From Nonomuraea antri (GTDB lineage Bacteria > Actinomycetota > Actinomycetes > Streptosporangiales > Streptosporangiaceae): a stretch of 64,000 nucleotides of DNA. Numbering within the stretch: position 1 is the first letter of the stretch; each line of letters opens with the position of its first letter. Made by a program: the position numbers and the translations under genes. The notes below the pieces were generated by a model. It worked only from the letters and a program-made list of their open reading frames with translations, did no database searches and had not been told where the DNA came from. The stretch covers positions 1-64,000 of the forward strand of contig NZ_JABCPZ010000020.1 in NCBI RefSeq assembly GCF_013283785.1. Reading direction: 5' to 3'. Of this stretch, positions 28,216-36,695 are shown in pieces.

Positions 28216-29010
28216 TTACGCCGATGAGTCTCCTCCGCTGCCATTTACACCTGGAAAGGTCATGTGGTGGCGCGCCCTTGACCTCATCACCGAGTTGCGT
28301 AGCCTAGTGGCCATCAATCCCCTGATCATGCCGGGTGCCATGAGAGCGATCAGCACCGCCGATGCCCACGGCAACTCACCGCCTTGACCTGCCCACTGCA
28401 CGGGGTGGGCCGCGACCCGGTGTCCGAACCGTTGAAGCAGGTGCAGCAGTTCGACGTCGAAGGCCCAGGATCGCCAGGAGGCGCGGGCGAGGAGCAGATC
28501 CGCTGCTCGGCGGTTCATGACCTTGAGCGGGGTCTGCGTGTCGCGGACCGGCAGCCGGGGGAACAGCACACGGGTCAGGGCGATGAATCCGTTCGTCTTG
28601 AGCTTCCTGGTACGACTCCAGCCCTGCTGCGCGCGTTCGGCGACGAGGCAGTCGGCTTCTCCGGCGATGATGCGCCTGGTCATGGCGCGGAGATCGTCAG
28701 GCGAGGCTTCCCAACCATGATCGGCGTCGAGGTAGGCGAGGACCTTGCCGGTGGCCTGGGCCAAGCCGTGTCGTACGGCCGTGGCCTTGTCGCAGGGAAG
28801 GTCGAGCAGCCTCACCCGTGAATCGACCGCCAGGGCGTACCTGCGGACGTCGGCGGCGGTCGGACCGCGAACGACGGTGTCGGTCACGACGAGGATCTCG
28901 ATGTCGGGCCAAGCTGCCCGGACGAGGTCGAGCGTGGCGTTCATGCCCAAGTGGTGGCCGCGCGCGGGGATGACGACGGACAGTTCAGGCACGTAGACGG
29001 GTGACGGCAT
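28216..29010 (-). CDS. GT2 glycosyltransferase, dolichyl-phosphate-glucosyltransferase-like
   Basis: A 264-residue GT-A fold enzyme: LSVVIPARGHH at the start, YLDADHGWEASPDDL with the metal-binding D-x-D, and VRDTQTPLKVMNRRAADLL with WAFDVELLHLLQRFGHRV, the acceptor and catalytic blocks of dolichyl-phosphate-glucose/mannose synthase relatives. It has no clear C-terminal membrane anchor. It is the last gene of the minus-strand operon and overlaps the RtcB-like gene by 26 bp. The donor is probably a nucleotide sugar, perhaps the one made by the nucleotidyltransferase at 32970. Confidence 0.8.
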   Translation of the reverse strand: MPSPVYVPELSVVIPARGHHLGMNATLDLVRAAWPDIEILVVTDTVVRGPTAADVRRYALAVDSRVRLLDLPCDKATAVRHGLAQATGKVLAYLDADHGWEASPDDLRAMTRRIIAGEADCLVAERAQQGWSRTRKLKTNGFIALTRVLFPRLPVRDTQTPLKVMNRRAADLLLARASWRSWAFDVELLHLLQRFGHRVAAHPVQWAGQGGELPWASAVLIALMAPGMIRGLMATRLRNSVMRSRARHHMTFPGVNGSGGDSSA

Positions 29011-30262
29011 CGACGTGGGTCTCCTTGTAGTTGGCCCAAGGCAGGAGCCGGACGACAGGGGCTGCGTGGCCGGTCGTTTCGAGCGAGGAACGGACGAGTT
29101 CGAGGTTCGTCACGGCATCGCGCCAGGTGCCTGGATCCAGAGCGGTGTTGGCCTGGAGCTGCTGCGGATCCGGCAGTTGCGGCAGCTCGACGGAGGCGTG
29201 CGCGTGAGCCCACATGGGGACCCCGTGGCTCAGTAGACCGCAATGCCGGGGGCCGGGGCGGAACAGATAGGAGTGTGTCCTGCCGCCGCCGACCACCAAG
29301 GTCGGTCGGCCGGTGAGAGTTTGGGCGCCGCGGCCGGATCGGAGGCGTCCCGGCTGATGTTCGTACCAGCCGTGTGCGTTGTGGCGGATGAGACGCGGTT
29401 CGGCGAGGCGGGCCGGCCGGTGCCGAGTGAGCACGTCCAAAATGATTTCGGCCGCGAGATGGCGGGTGGCGGAGCTGTAGAGCGTGGCGGTGGCCGCCAT
29501 AAGGAGGAACGCCTGCGACAGGGCGTGGCTCAGAGGCAGGCCGAAGAGATGATGCTCGCCGATGAGGCGCGGTTCGACCAGGCCGAGTGCGAGGCAGTGT
29601 TCGGCGATAAGGCCGAACAACTGGTCGTAGGCCCAGGCCCGAATGGCTGGGGCACCGGTGTGGACCACGAGCACCAGCTCCCCGGGGATGAGGTCGGTGT
29701 GCGCGCCGGGCAGGGGCTCGGCGGTGTAGAGGGCGATGAAGTGACCGGCGACGGACCCGGCGTGTTCGGCGAGGGTTTGCCGCTTGGTGGCGTCGAACAT
29801 CGCCGGGTCGCCGATGAGATGGCCTGGTTGTTCGGCGCCTGGGCCCGGAGCGTAGCGGGTGGGAGAGGGAAGGGCGTTCAAGCCCGAAGTCAGGATGGCT
29901 TCCATGTCGACCGGCGGTGGCTTGCGAGAGCGCGAAGTGACGGCGACGGCTGAGATCAGGTCGGCGAACGCTCGGCGTGCTTGTGCGCGGGTCCATCGTG
30001 CGGGGTCGATGCCTGTGGCGATCACGGCGAAGCCGCAGGCGATGTCGGTGACTGCCGTGGGGTAGACCATGGGGTCGTCTCCGGAGACGGTGAGAACGAC
30101 TCCGGAGGGGATGCCGAGTGTCTTGGGCGCCACGTCGGCGAAGACCTCGACCGATTCGACCGTCGGCAGCGCCGAGACCCTGTCGATGACGGGGCGCAGC
30201 GGCGAGGCTTGGAAGCGCTGGGTGAGGCAGGCGTTCATGTGAACGCGTACCGGTGCGTTCAT
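28985..30262 (-). CDS. RtcB-family ligase, divergent
   Basis: A 425-residue protein. All main RtcB positions can be matched: D73 and C76 in TDIACGF (family DxGCG), H174 in GSVAGHFIAL (family GGGNHF, Asn lost), H201 in VVHTGAP (family HSGSR), H294-N295 in IRHNAHGWYEH (family HN), and H346 in LSHGVP, the position of the guanylylated His. RtcB joins 3'-phosphate or cyclic phosphate RNA ends to 5'-OH ends using GTP and Mn. Here it is embedded in a peptide/sugar operon, with ATGA coupling to the PEP enzyme. It may have a non-RNA phosphate-activating role; RNA repair is the alternative. Confidence 0.8.
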   Translation of the reverse strand: MNAPVRVHMNACLTQRFQASPLRPVIDRVSALPTVESVEVFADVAPKTLGIPSGVVLTVSGDDPMVYPTAVTDIACGFAVIATGIDPARWTRAQARRAFADLISAVAVTSRSRKPPPVDMEAILTSGLNALPSPTRYAPGPGAEQPGHLIGDPAMFDATKRQTLAEHAGSVAGHFIALYTAEPLPGAHTDLIPGELVLVVHTGAPAIRAWAYDQLFGLIAEHCLALGLVEPRLIGEHHLFGLPLSHALSQAFLLMAATATLYSSATRHLAAEIILDVLTRHRPARLAEPRLIRHNAHGWYEHQPGRLRSGRGAQTLTGRPTLVVGGGRTHSYLFRPGPRHCGLLSHGVPMWAHAHASVELPQLPDPQQLQANTALDPGTWRDAVTNLELVRSSLETTGHAAPVVRLLPWANYKETHVDAVTRLRA

Positions 30263-31779
30263 GGGAGCTCCAAAGGAAGGACGGTGCGGTGACCGTCTGG
30301 GGCGCCGGCCCAGAGCTGTCCGTGCGTCTCGGCATCGTCGATCAGCCAGCGAAGGCGAGCACCGCAGGGTAGTTCGACCGAAGGTTCCTGTACATCGGTT
30401 CCTTCGGGAAACAGCAGTCCTGCCACGTCCGGCGGTCGATCGACGAAGGCTGCGGTTTCGTGGTCGACCGCGAGGACGACCGGCCCTTGTCTGGGTCCGG
30501 CGACCACTCGCAGGCCAAGGGGAAGAGGCTGAGGCTCGGAGGCACGGAGGGGCACATCGTTCAGGCGCACGACCCCGCGGTCGCCGTCGACGGTGATGCG
30601 CTCTCCGTCCCTGATGATGTCTGGGGCGGCCAGGACGCCCGTGACGCAGGGCTTGCCGAGTTCGCGAGCCACGATGGCGGTGTGACACAGGACGCCCGCG
30701 TCAGTGGACACGATGCCGGCGGCCTCGACGAGGGCGGGCACGAGTTCCGGGCGGGCGGAACCGCACACCAGCACACCGTTGTCCGGCATCCGTGGCGAGT
30801 CGGAGGCCGGAGTGATGACAGCCGCCGGGCCGGTGGCCAAGCCGCTCGAAGCAGCTTCGCCGACGAGTTCGTCGCCGCTCTTATCGGCGCCCTTTCGCCT
30901 GTTGAATCCGGTGGAGGTGGCGGGACGCGCCTGCACCAGCCACAGAACGCCGTCGGTGTCCTGGACCCACTCGATGTCGAGAGCATCGCTGCCCATCACG
31001 GCCTGCGCCCACCAGCCAAGGCTGCGTACGCCGTGCACCGCGGCGTGGTCGAGGGCCGGCCGCCGGCCGAGCTCGGTGGACGGCCGGACGTACGCCAGGT
31101 TTCCGTCACTGAAGACCAGCTTGGAGCGTGCGTTGTGCGGCCATTCGAGCCATTCGCCAGGCGGCAGATCGCGCTCGTGCCGTCTGGTAGGGATCACGGC
31201 CACATGCTTGACGCTGGGCTGGTCGTTACGCCGGCCGTCGGCTTCCCCGTAGACATCCGGTGCTACTTCACCGCCCAGCAGCAAGGCCGCCAGCCCAAGC
31301 GTCGCCTCGATCCGCCATCCCGTTCCCCACTTGGTGAACAGCACTCCTGAGGCGGCCGCGCGGAGGGCAGGCTGGATCAGCACCGCCGTCCCGTCCGGAG
31401 CGGGAACATCGCGTGCTCGTGCATACGCGGTCACGAGATCACTGAAGACGGAGCCGTGCACGTCGGCCACCGCACGAGTGATGTCGTCCGGTGTGGCGGA
31501 GACGAAGCACGAGGTGAACAGCCCTGCAAAACTCGCCTCCGCACCGTCCTCCCCAGGTGTGGACGAACGAACGACGAGCCCGCTCCGACCCTGAGACGCC
31601 GCCCACAACGCGATCTGATCAGCGAGGCCGTGATCCTCGCCTCGGGCCAGCCGAGCGACGCGTTGCGCCGGAACCACGATCCCGTCCGGAACGGGCACGC
31701 CGGCACTCATGAGCCTGGCCAGATTCACGGCCTTGCCGCCGTGCTGGGCGGGATCCGCGGCCTGTGCCAGAGGGATCAT
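30259..31779 (-). CDS. PEP-synthase/PPDK-like enzyme (ATP-binding plus phosphohistidine domain)
   Basis: A 506-residue protein. The N-terminal part has GGKAVNLARLMSAGVPVPDG and LVVRSSTPGEDG, the PPDK/PEP-synthase ATP-grasp signature. The middle has DIEWVQDTDGVLWLVQARP, the end of that domain. Near residue 360 the swivelling domain has GVLCHTAIVARELGKP with the phospho-accepting His. There is no C-terminal PEP-binding barrel. This two-domain layout recalls rifampin phosphotransferase, which moves the beta-phosphate of ATP through His to a small molecule. Overlaps of 4 bp on both sides tie it to the RtcB-like gene and to the 322-residue protein upstream. Confidence 0.8.
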   Translation of the reverse strand: MIPLAQAADPAQHGGKAVNLARLMSAGVPVPDGIVVPAQRVARLARGEDHGLADQIALWAASQGRSGLVVRSSTPGEDGAEASFAGLFTSCFVSATPDDITRAVADVHGSVFSDLVTAYARARDVPAPDGTAVLIQPALRAAASGVLFTKWGTGWRIEATLGLAALLLGGEVAPDVYGEADGRRNDQPSVKHVAVIPTRRHERDLPPGEWLEWPHNARSKLVFSDGNLAYVRPSTELGRRPALDHAAVHGVRSLGWWAQAVMGSDALDIEWVQDTDGVLWLVQARPATSTGFNRRKGADKSGDELVGEAASSGLATGPAAVITPASDSPRMPDNGVLVCGSARPELVPALVEAAGIVSTDAGVLCHTAIVARELGKPCVTGVLAAPDIIRDGERITVDGDRGVVRLNDVPLRASEPQPLPLGLRVVAGPRQGPVVLAVDHETAAFVDRPPDVAGLLFPEGTDVQEPSVELPCGARLRWLIDDAETHGQLWAGAPDGHRTVLPLELP

Positions 31780-32744
31780 GCGGGCATCTCCTGAGCGAGT
31801 TCGAGGAAGTCGGCGAGGGTCAGTTCGTAGGGGTCCCGGCCGTGCTGCTCGGCGAGCTTGCGCAGAGTACGCAGGGTCTGCTGCTGGGCGACCTTGCGGA
31901 ACTCCTCCTCGTCAGCCGCGAGGCGGCAGATCACCGCCAGAGCCTGGGTCCGCTGGTAGGCGGCGCCGTCCGAGCTGCTGGCCAGCAGAGCTGCCGCGTA
32001 GAAGTCGGATCGCCGCTGGCTGGCGCGTTCGTGCAGGTGGCGCAGCTTCGTCAGCGCCTGTTGGGTTTCAGCATTGGAGAACTGCTCGATCGTGCGGGCG
32101 ACGACAGCGGGATCTTCCCAAGGCGACGCGGTCAGCCCTTGAGCTTGGAGGAACCCCTTCTGATCGGCGAAGGCAGATGTGTCACCGGTGCTCGCGGTTC
32201 GCAGGAGCCAGGCGTACACGTCGACCACGTGAGCGGGTTCTGATGGCACCATGAGAGCCAGAAGGCAGGTACGAGCAGCATGTTCATCAGCGAAGACCTG
32301 AGTCAGATGCGCCTCGGCCGCTTCGCGTGGCAGTAGCCAGTTCAGCGTGTGCAGCGCCATCAGGTCGTCGAGCGCTACAGTCAGCATCGCCAGCTGTGCC
32401 GCCGCTCCTCTACGGTTCAGGCGAGACTCCAGCTTCGAGATCCGGCTCCAGAATTTCGATCTCGCCGTCTCGAATGCGCTTCTGACGGCCAGAGCGCCAG
32501 GAAGGTCCAGCAGCCGGTGCTGTACCGCGGCGCAGAACGCGTCATATTCGGTGGCGGGGACGTCGACGATACCTGGCCGACGGATGCGGCCCAGAGGCGC
32601 GGGATCGTCCAGCAGCACGCGCGGTGCGATATGCAGTCCTCGCCCATACAGGTCGTATTCGACCACCGCGCCGCGGCCTGACACGCCATCGGCGAGGGCG
32701 ACCTCGTAGTCGCAGATGACCAGGTCACGCCAGCGGATTTCCAT
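31776..32744 (-). CDS. Probable substrate-domain partner of the PEP-synthase-like enzyme
   Basis: A 322-residue, mostly helical protein from ATG 32744 with GGGAGGAAACC upstream. HTLNWLLPREAAEAHL, LMVPSEPAHVVD and a long C-terminal helical tail resemble the helical middle domain that lies between the ATP-binding and His domains in rifampin-phosphotransferase-like enzymes. Here it is a separate coupled gene, so it may be a detached substrate-binding subunit. No catalytic motif of its own is visible. This assignment is inference from fold-like patterns and operon position. Confidence 0.5.
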   Translation of the reverse strand: MEIRWRDLVICDYEVALADGVSGRGAVVEYDLYGRGLHIAPRVLLDDPAPLGRIRRPGIVDVPATEYDAFCAAVQHRLLDLPGALAVRSAFETARSKFWSRISKLESRLNRRGAAAQLAMLTVALDDLMALHTLNWLLPREAAEAHLTQVFADEHAARTCLLALMVPSEPAHVVDVYAWLLRTASTGDTSAFADQKGFLQAQGLTASPWEDPAVVARTIEQFSNAETQQALTKLRHLHERASQRRSDFYAAALLASSSDGAAYQRTQALAVICRLAADEEEFRKVAQQQTLRTLRKLAEQHGRDPYELTLADFLELAQEMPA

Positions 32745-32806
32745 TGGTTTCCTCCCATCCGGTACCGGAGGTGGCCGGGTGAGGGCGGCCACCTCCGGGA
32801 AGCGGG

Positions 32807-32950
32807 TCAGCCGGCCGAGGCGGCGATGGTCGTCGGCTGGGGCGCGGTGGCCGGGATGGTCGGCGTGCTGTCGGGCCGGGTCTTGGTCTGGCCCGCCAGC
32901 TTGGCGACGAGCTGGGCGAGCTTGGAATCGGCGAGTGTCTCTTCCGACAT
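32807..32950 (-). CDS. 47-residue candidate precursor peptide
   Basis: A short gene with AAGGAGATCAC immediately before ATG 32950, a very good ribosome site. Residues 1-20 form an acidic then amphipathic leader-like helix (ETLADSKLAQLVAKLAG); residues 22-47 are Thr/Pro/Ser/Ala-rich with two charged residues early and a C-terminal Gly. No signal peptide, Cys or membrane helix. It lies between the nucleotidyltransferase and the PEP-enzyme genes, as RiPP precursors do. Hydroxyl-rich residues make phosphorylation or glycosylation of the tail plausible. Modification is not shown by sequence. Confidence 0.65.
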   Translation of the reverse strand: MSEETLADSKLAQLVAKLAGQTKTRPDSTPTIPATAPQPTTIAASAG

Positions 32951-32969
32951 GTGATCTCCTTTCGGGAGG

Positions 32970-33689
32970 TCACCAGTTGAGCTCGGTGACCTCCACGGAT
33001 GCCTCGTTGACGTCCTTGACGGTGTCCACGCCCCGCCAATAGGCGTCGATCTTGTAAGCGGCGAGCTTCTTGTCCACAGCCAGCTGCGGGAACGTGGTGT
33101 CCTCGTGATCACCCTTGACCGGCAGCAGCGGTATCACTTCGGGCTGGAGGACGTAGATACCGCCGTTGATCCAGTACGGGAGCCGCGGCGACTGCACGAA
33201 CCCGACGATCCTGTCGGAGTCGTCGAGTGTCGCGATGCCCCAGGATGTGCGGTACTGGGCAAGGGCGATCGTGGCCATGGCCTCGGCGGTGACGTGCCGA
33301 TCCAGCATCTGCCGGAGGGGAAACCTGGTCAGGACGTCACCGTTGAGCGCCAGCCACGGCTCATCGGGATGGGGCAGGCGGTCCGCGGCAAAACGGAGCG
33401 CCCCGCCGCGGCCGAGCGGTTCGGACTCGACCGCCACCTCGATTCTCAGGGGGTAGGTGTGGCCGGCGAGATGGGCGTCCAGAACGTCGGCCCGGTAGCC
33501 GCACGAGACGACCACGTTCTCGGCGCCCTGATCGGCCAGCCATTCCAGTTGCCAGTTCAGGATCGGCTTGCCCGCCACCGGCACCATGGCCTTGGGCCGA
33601 TCGTCCGTGTACGGCCTCAACCTCGTGGCCTGCCCGCCCGCCAGGATGACGGCCTGCCGTACCTGGGTGTTTCCGCTGGTGATTGCCAT
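32970..33689 (-). CDS. Sugar-phosphate nucleotidyltransferase
   Basis: A 239-residue GT-A-like nucleotidyltransferase. AVILAGGQATRLRPYTDDRPK is the pyrophosphorylase signature, MVPVAGKPILNWQLEWL follows, and LALNGDVLTRF carries the metal-binding Asp. WINGGIYVLQPEV completes the core. It activates a sugar-1-phosphate with an NTP, giving a donor that the GT2 at 28216 could use. It is the first enzyme gene of the peptide operon, 19 bp before the peptide gene. Confidence 0.85.
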   Translation of the reverse strand: MAITSGNTQVRQAVILAGGQATRLRPYTDDRPKAMVPVAGKPILNWQLEWLADQGAENVVVSCGYRADVLDAHLAGHTYPLRIEVAVESEPLGRGGALRFAADRLPHPDEPWLALNGDVLTRFPLRQMLDRHVTAEAMATIALAQYRTSWGIATLDDSDRIVGFVQSPRLPYWINGGIYVLQPEVIPLLPVKGDHEDTTFPQLAVDKKLAAYKIDAYWRGVDTVKDVNEASVEVTELNW

Positions 33690-33731
33690 GGACGGACCAT
33701 AGCTGCCGGTCTTGGAGCGCGTTGGCCGCTC

Positions 33732-34196
33732 TCACCGGCCACACCTGTCGTTCAGCGGGAGGCCGAACCAGGTCGCTTTACCCCAAAGGTCTGGCGCAGT
33801 GACGAATGGGGCTGCGTGCCAGCCATACCTACCCTGGCTCAGGGCCTTCACGATGTTCAGCCCGCGACCGTGCTCGACCAGCGCGGTTTCCCTCTGTGGT
33901 GACGGAGTGTCCGGGCTGACATCCAGCACCTGGCAGATGACCTGGTCGCCTTCCACACTTACCGCCAGTTCGAGTGGCGGTTCGCCGTAGCGCACGGCAT
34001 TGGTCACCAGTTCGCTCACCATCAGCATCGCGTCCTCGACCAGCTCGGACGGGAGCCTGAGTGTGCGCAGCTTCTCGCGGAGGAACTTCCGCGCCTGTTT
34101 GGGCGCCTGATCATCCGTCCTCAGCCGCCAGGCGTCCGGCATGGCGTCTTGCGACGGCGGGTGATCGACTCCCCGCCCGGTGAGCAGAGCGATCAT
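33732..34196 (-). CDS. HATPase_c anti-sigma-type regulator
   Basis: A 154-residue protein of the SpoIIAB/RsbW-like HATPase group: MLMVSELVTNAVRYGEPPLEL is the N-box, SPDTPSP lies in the G1 region and EHGRGLNIV is the G2 box. Such proteins in actinomycetes are often paired with XRE regulators. It is 43 bp upstream of the peptide operon on the same strand and divergent from the XRE-TPR regulator at 34369. It probably regulates or co-regulates the cluster. Confidence 0.75.
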   Translation of the reverse strand: MIALLTGRGVDHPPSQDAMPDAWRLRTDDQAPKQARKFLREKLRTLRLPSELVEDAMLMVSELVTNAVRYGEPPLELAVSVEGDQVICQVLDVSPDTPSPQRETALVEHGRGLNIVKALSQGRYGWHAAPFVTAPDLWGKATWFGLPLNDRCGR

Positions 34197-34212
34197 CGCG
34201 CCTCGCTTCCTC

Positions 34213-34368
34213 CGGTGTGAACTGGCATGACCTCACGATCGCTGCAATCGGTCACGCGCTGTAGCGAGAGCCGGTCGCGCTCTGGTGCGGCGAATCCGCA
34301 CGACGGGTGCGGCAGACTCACACCGCCGTCTGAACCCCTCGGGCGTGTTGACTCCGTACGGTCGAGCC
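34213..34368. promoter_or_regulatory. Divergent promoter region of the peptide cluster
   Basis: Between divergent genes. A perfect hairpin GTGCGG (34285-34290) and CCGCAC (34296-34301), and a wider inverted repeat CGGTGTGA (34213-34220) and TCACACCG (34318-34325). TTGACT at about 34349 could be a -35 element but is close to the start codon. These are candidate operator sites for the XRE regulator; binding is not shown. Confidence 0.35.
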
Positions 34369-35736
34369 ATGGCGAGACATGACGCCACCTGCGCCCGCGA
34401 GCTTCACCGAAGACGACGGCACCTGCCTGCGCAGACGGTCGCCGAGGAGATCACCCGTTGCTGTGGCCACAACCGGCTGAAGGCGCACCGACTGGCTCGG
34501 GGCTGGACCGTCGAGAGCGCGGTCGAGGCGTTCCACCAGATGTGCGTGAAGGACGAGTTGCCCGCACGGGGACTTACCGTCCGGTCCTGGTTGGAATGGG
34601 AGGCAGACCATCCACCGAGCCCTGCCTACCAGGATCTGCTCTGCCGGTTGTTCCTGACCGGGCCCGTGCAACTCGGCTTCGCCGTCTCCTACGAGGCACC
34701 CGCGTCGCCGCCGCGTCCAGGGCACGTCGACGACGTGGTGGCAGAGGCCGCCAGGTCGTCCTTCGCGCACGCTGCCGCCGCGCAGCTCAGCGACGTGACA
34801 CCGATGACGGTCGATCACATCGACGCGCAGATACGGCGGCTGGCGGTCGAGTACGTCTACGAGGAGCCTCTTCCCCTCTTCCGCCGTATGGTGACGCTTC
34901 GGGATCAGGTTCACGACGCGCTCGCCGGTCGCCACCATCCTGAGCAGGCGACCGCGCTGCTCCTGTCTCTCGGGCAGTTGTGCGGGTTGCTGTCCAACGC
35001 GAGTCTCGACCTGGGCAACCCGCCCGCCGCTGTGACTCAGGCCAGATCCGCGTGGACGTACGCGTCGATCATCGACCATCATGGCCTTCGGGCGTGGGTA
35101 CGGGGACTGCAGGCGATGATCGCCTACTGGGCCGGTGCACATGAGGTGGCTGCTGATCTGGCTCGGGACGGACAGCGGTACGCGCCGGGACCGACAGCCT
35201 TGTCCCGGCTGGCCAGTATCGAAGCGCTCACCCGAGCTGTGCTCGATGACCCGCGAGGAACCGGTCTCGCGATCCAGCGGGCCAGGGACGCCCTGGCCGC
35301 GGGCACCCCGCAGGATGAGATGCACGACGACATCGGCGGCGAGTTCGGCTTCCCCGCGGCCAAGTTCTCCTACCTGGCCGCCGCCACTTATGTCCATCTG
35401 GGTGACCACGCCCGCGCCATCGAACAGGCGCGGCTCGCCATCGACCTGTATAAGTCGGGCTCGGCGACCTCACGGGCCTATGGCAACGAGGCGCTGGCAC
35501 ACGTCAACCTCGCGACGGGCTATCTCATGGCCGGAGAGATCGACGACGCGGCCACCGCGATCAGCGGTGTGCTGACGATGTCGACGAACCGCCGGATCGA
35601 CGGGCTCACCCGCCGCCTCTCCCAGATTCGCCTCCAGTTGCTGGCCCAACCCCGGTTCAAGGGGTCACGGCGGGCTGGAGAACTCGCCGAACGGATCGAA
35701 GACTTCCGCTCCTCTCTTCCGGTGCTGGAGCCGTAA
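34369..35736 (+). CDS. XRE-TPR family transcriptional regulator 1
   Basis: A 455-residue protein from ATG 34369. The N-terminus has the degenerate helix-turn-helix of actinomycete XRE-like regulators (ITRCCGHNRLKAHRLARGW, then VESAVEAFHQMC and VRSWLEWEAD). The rest is TPR-like helices (AAVTQARSAWTYASIIDHHG, HARAIEQARLAIDLYKSG). Its closest relative in the window is the broken regulator at 36696-38124. It abuts the phosphotransferase gene with no gap, so the two are co-expressed. Confidence 0.75.
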   Translation: MARHDATCARELHRRRRHLPAQTVAEEITRCCGHNRLKAHRLARGWTVESAVEAFHQMCVKDELPARGLTVRSWLEWEADHPPSPAYQDLLCRLFLTGPVQLGFAVSYEAPASPPRPGHVDDVVAEAARSSFAHAAAAQLSDVTPMTVDHIDAQIRRLAVEYVYEEPLPLFRRMVTLRDQVHDALAGRHHPEQATALLLSLGQLCGLLSNASLDLGNPPAAVTQARSAWTYASIIDHHGLRAWVRGLQAMIAYWAGAHEVAADLARDGQRYAPGPTALSRLASIEALTRAVLDDPRGTGLAIQRARDALAAGTPQDEMHDDIGGEFGFPAAKFSYLAAATYVHLGDHARAIEQARLAIDLYKSGSATSRAYGNEALAHVNLATGYLMAGEIDDAATAISGVLTMSTNRRIDGLTRRLSQIRLQLLAQPRFKGSRRAGELAERIEDFRSSLPVLEP

Positions 35737-36609
35737 GTGGGAATAGCGATAGCAGTGGACCTGCATCGAGCGGTGGACGAGCTGTGCCATGAGGCGGGAG
35801 TCGACGGACGCGACGCGCGGCTCTTGCGCCAGTGCGCCAACGCGGTCTTCCTGCTCCCACGCGAAGCCGCCGTGGTGCGACTCGCGCCGGTCTCTCAAGC
35901 GCTCCTCGACAGGGCGCAGACCACCGTGCGCATGGCACGATGGCTGGAGAACATCGGCTTTCCCGCCGTCCGGCTCCTAGCAGGAGTGGAACGACCCGTC
36001 GTGGCAGGCGGATGTCTGGCTACGTTCTGGCAGTTCATTCCCCAGCCGGACCGGCAGCCCGAGCCTACGCTTCTCGTACCCCTGCTGGCCGAGCTGCACG
36101 AGCTGATCCCGCCGTTCTCCGTGCCCCGATGGAGCCCGGTGGCTGACGCACGGCGCCGGCTGAGTAACTCCGCCGATCTGGCCAGTGCTCAGTTCCTCTC
36201 CCAGTGGTGCGACCGGCTGGACGGTCAGCTCTCCCAGGTGCGATACGAGCTGCCTGCATCGCTGATTCATGGCGATGCCTGGGTGGGCAACCTGCTGTGG
36301 TCCGATCGGGGTGTCGTCCTGAGCGATCTCGATCAGGTGTGTTTCGGCCCGCGAGAGTGGGACCTCGTCCCGACGGTCGTCAACGCGATGCGATTCGGCG
36401 AACCGTCCTACGAGTCCTTTCTCAGAGCGTACGGTCACGATGTCACCGCATGGCCTGGCTTCCCCGTACTTCGGGAGGCTCGAGAGCTGACGATGCTGAC
36501 AGGCGTGCTTCCGGCTCTGGCTTCGAGTCCGTCCATATCGGCGGAGTTTGAGCGGAGGATGGCCGATCTCCGAGAAGAGGCGAGCGGACTGTGGGCACCT
36601 TACAAGTGA
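35737..36609 (+). CDS. APH-family phosphotransferase 2
   Basis: A 290-residue protein from a GTG directly after the regulator stop. The catalytic loop SLIHGDAWVGNLLW near residue 176 (H-x-D-x-x-x-x-N) and GVVLSDLDQVCFGPREWDL (metal Asp, then the PREWDL block) are typical of APH-like enzymes. The substrate is unknown; the surrounding sugar and peptide genes make a pathway metabolite possible. It is only distantly like the phosphotransferase at 802. Confidence 0.75.
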   Translation: MGIAIAVDLHRAVDELCHEAGVDGRDARLLRQCANAVFLLPREAAVVRLAPVSQALLDRAQTTVRMARWLENIGFPAVRLLAGVERPVVAGGCLATFWQFIPQPDRQPEPTLLVPLLAELHELIPPFSVPRWSPVADARRRLSNSADLASAQFLSQWCDRLDGQLSQVRYELPASLIHGDAWVGNLLWSDRGVVLSDLDQVCFGPREWDLVPTVVNAMRFGEPSYESFLRAYGHDVTAWPGFPVLREARELTMLTGVLPALASSPSISAEFERRMADLREEASGLWAPYK

Positions 36610-36695
36610 TGGGGGGTGCCATTCGCATCCGGAACCGGTTTACTGGGAACGCGGTGTGACGAGCCGCACACGCATGCGGACGGCGGGAGCCGTAC

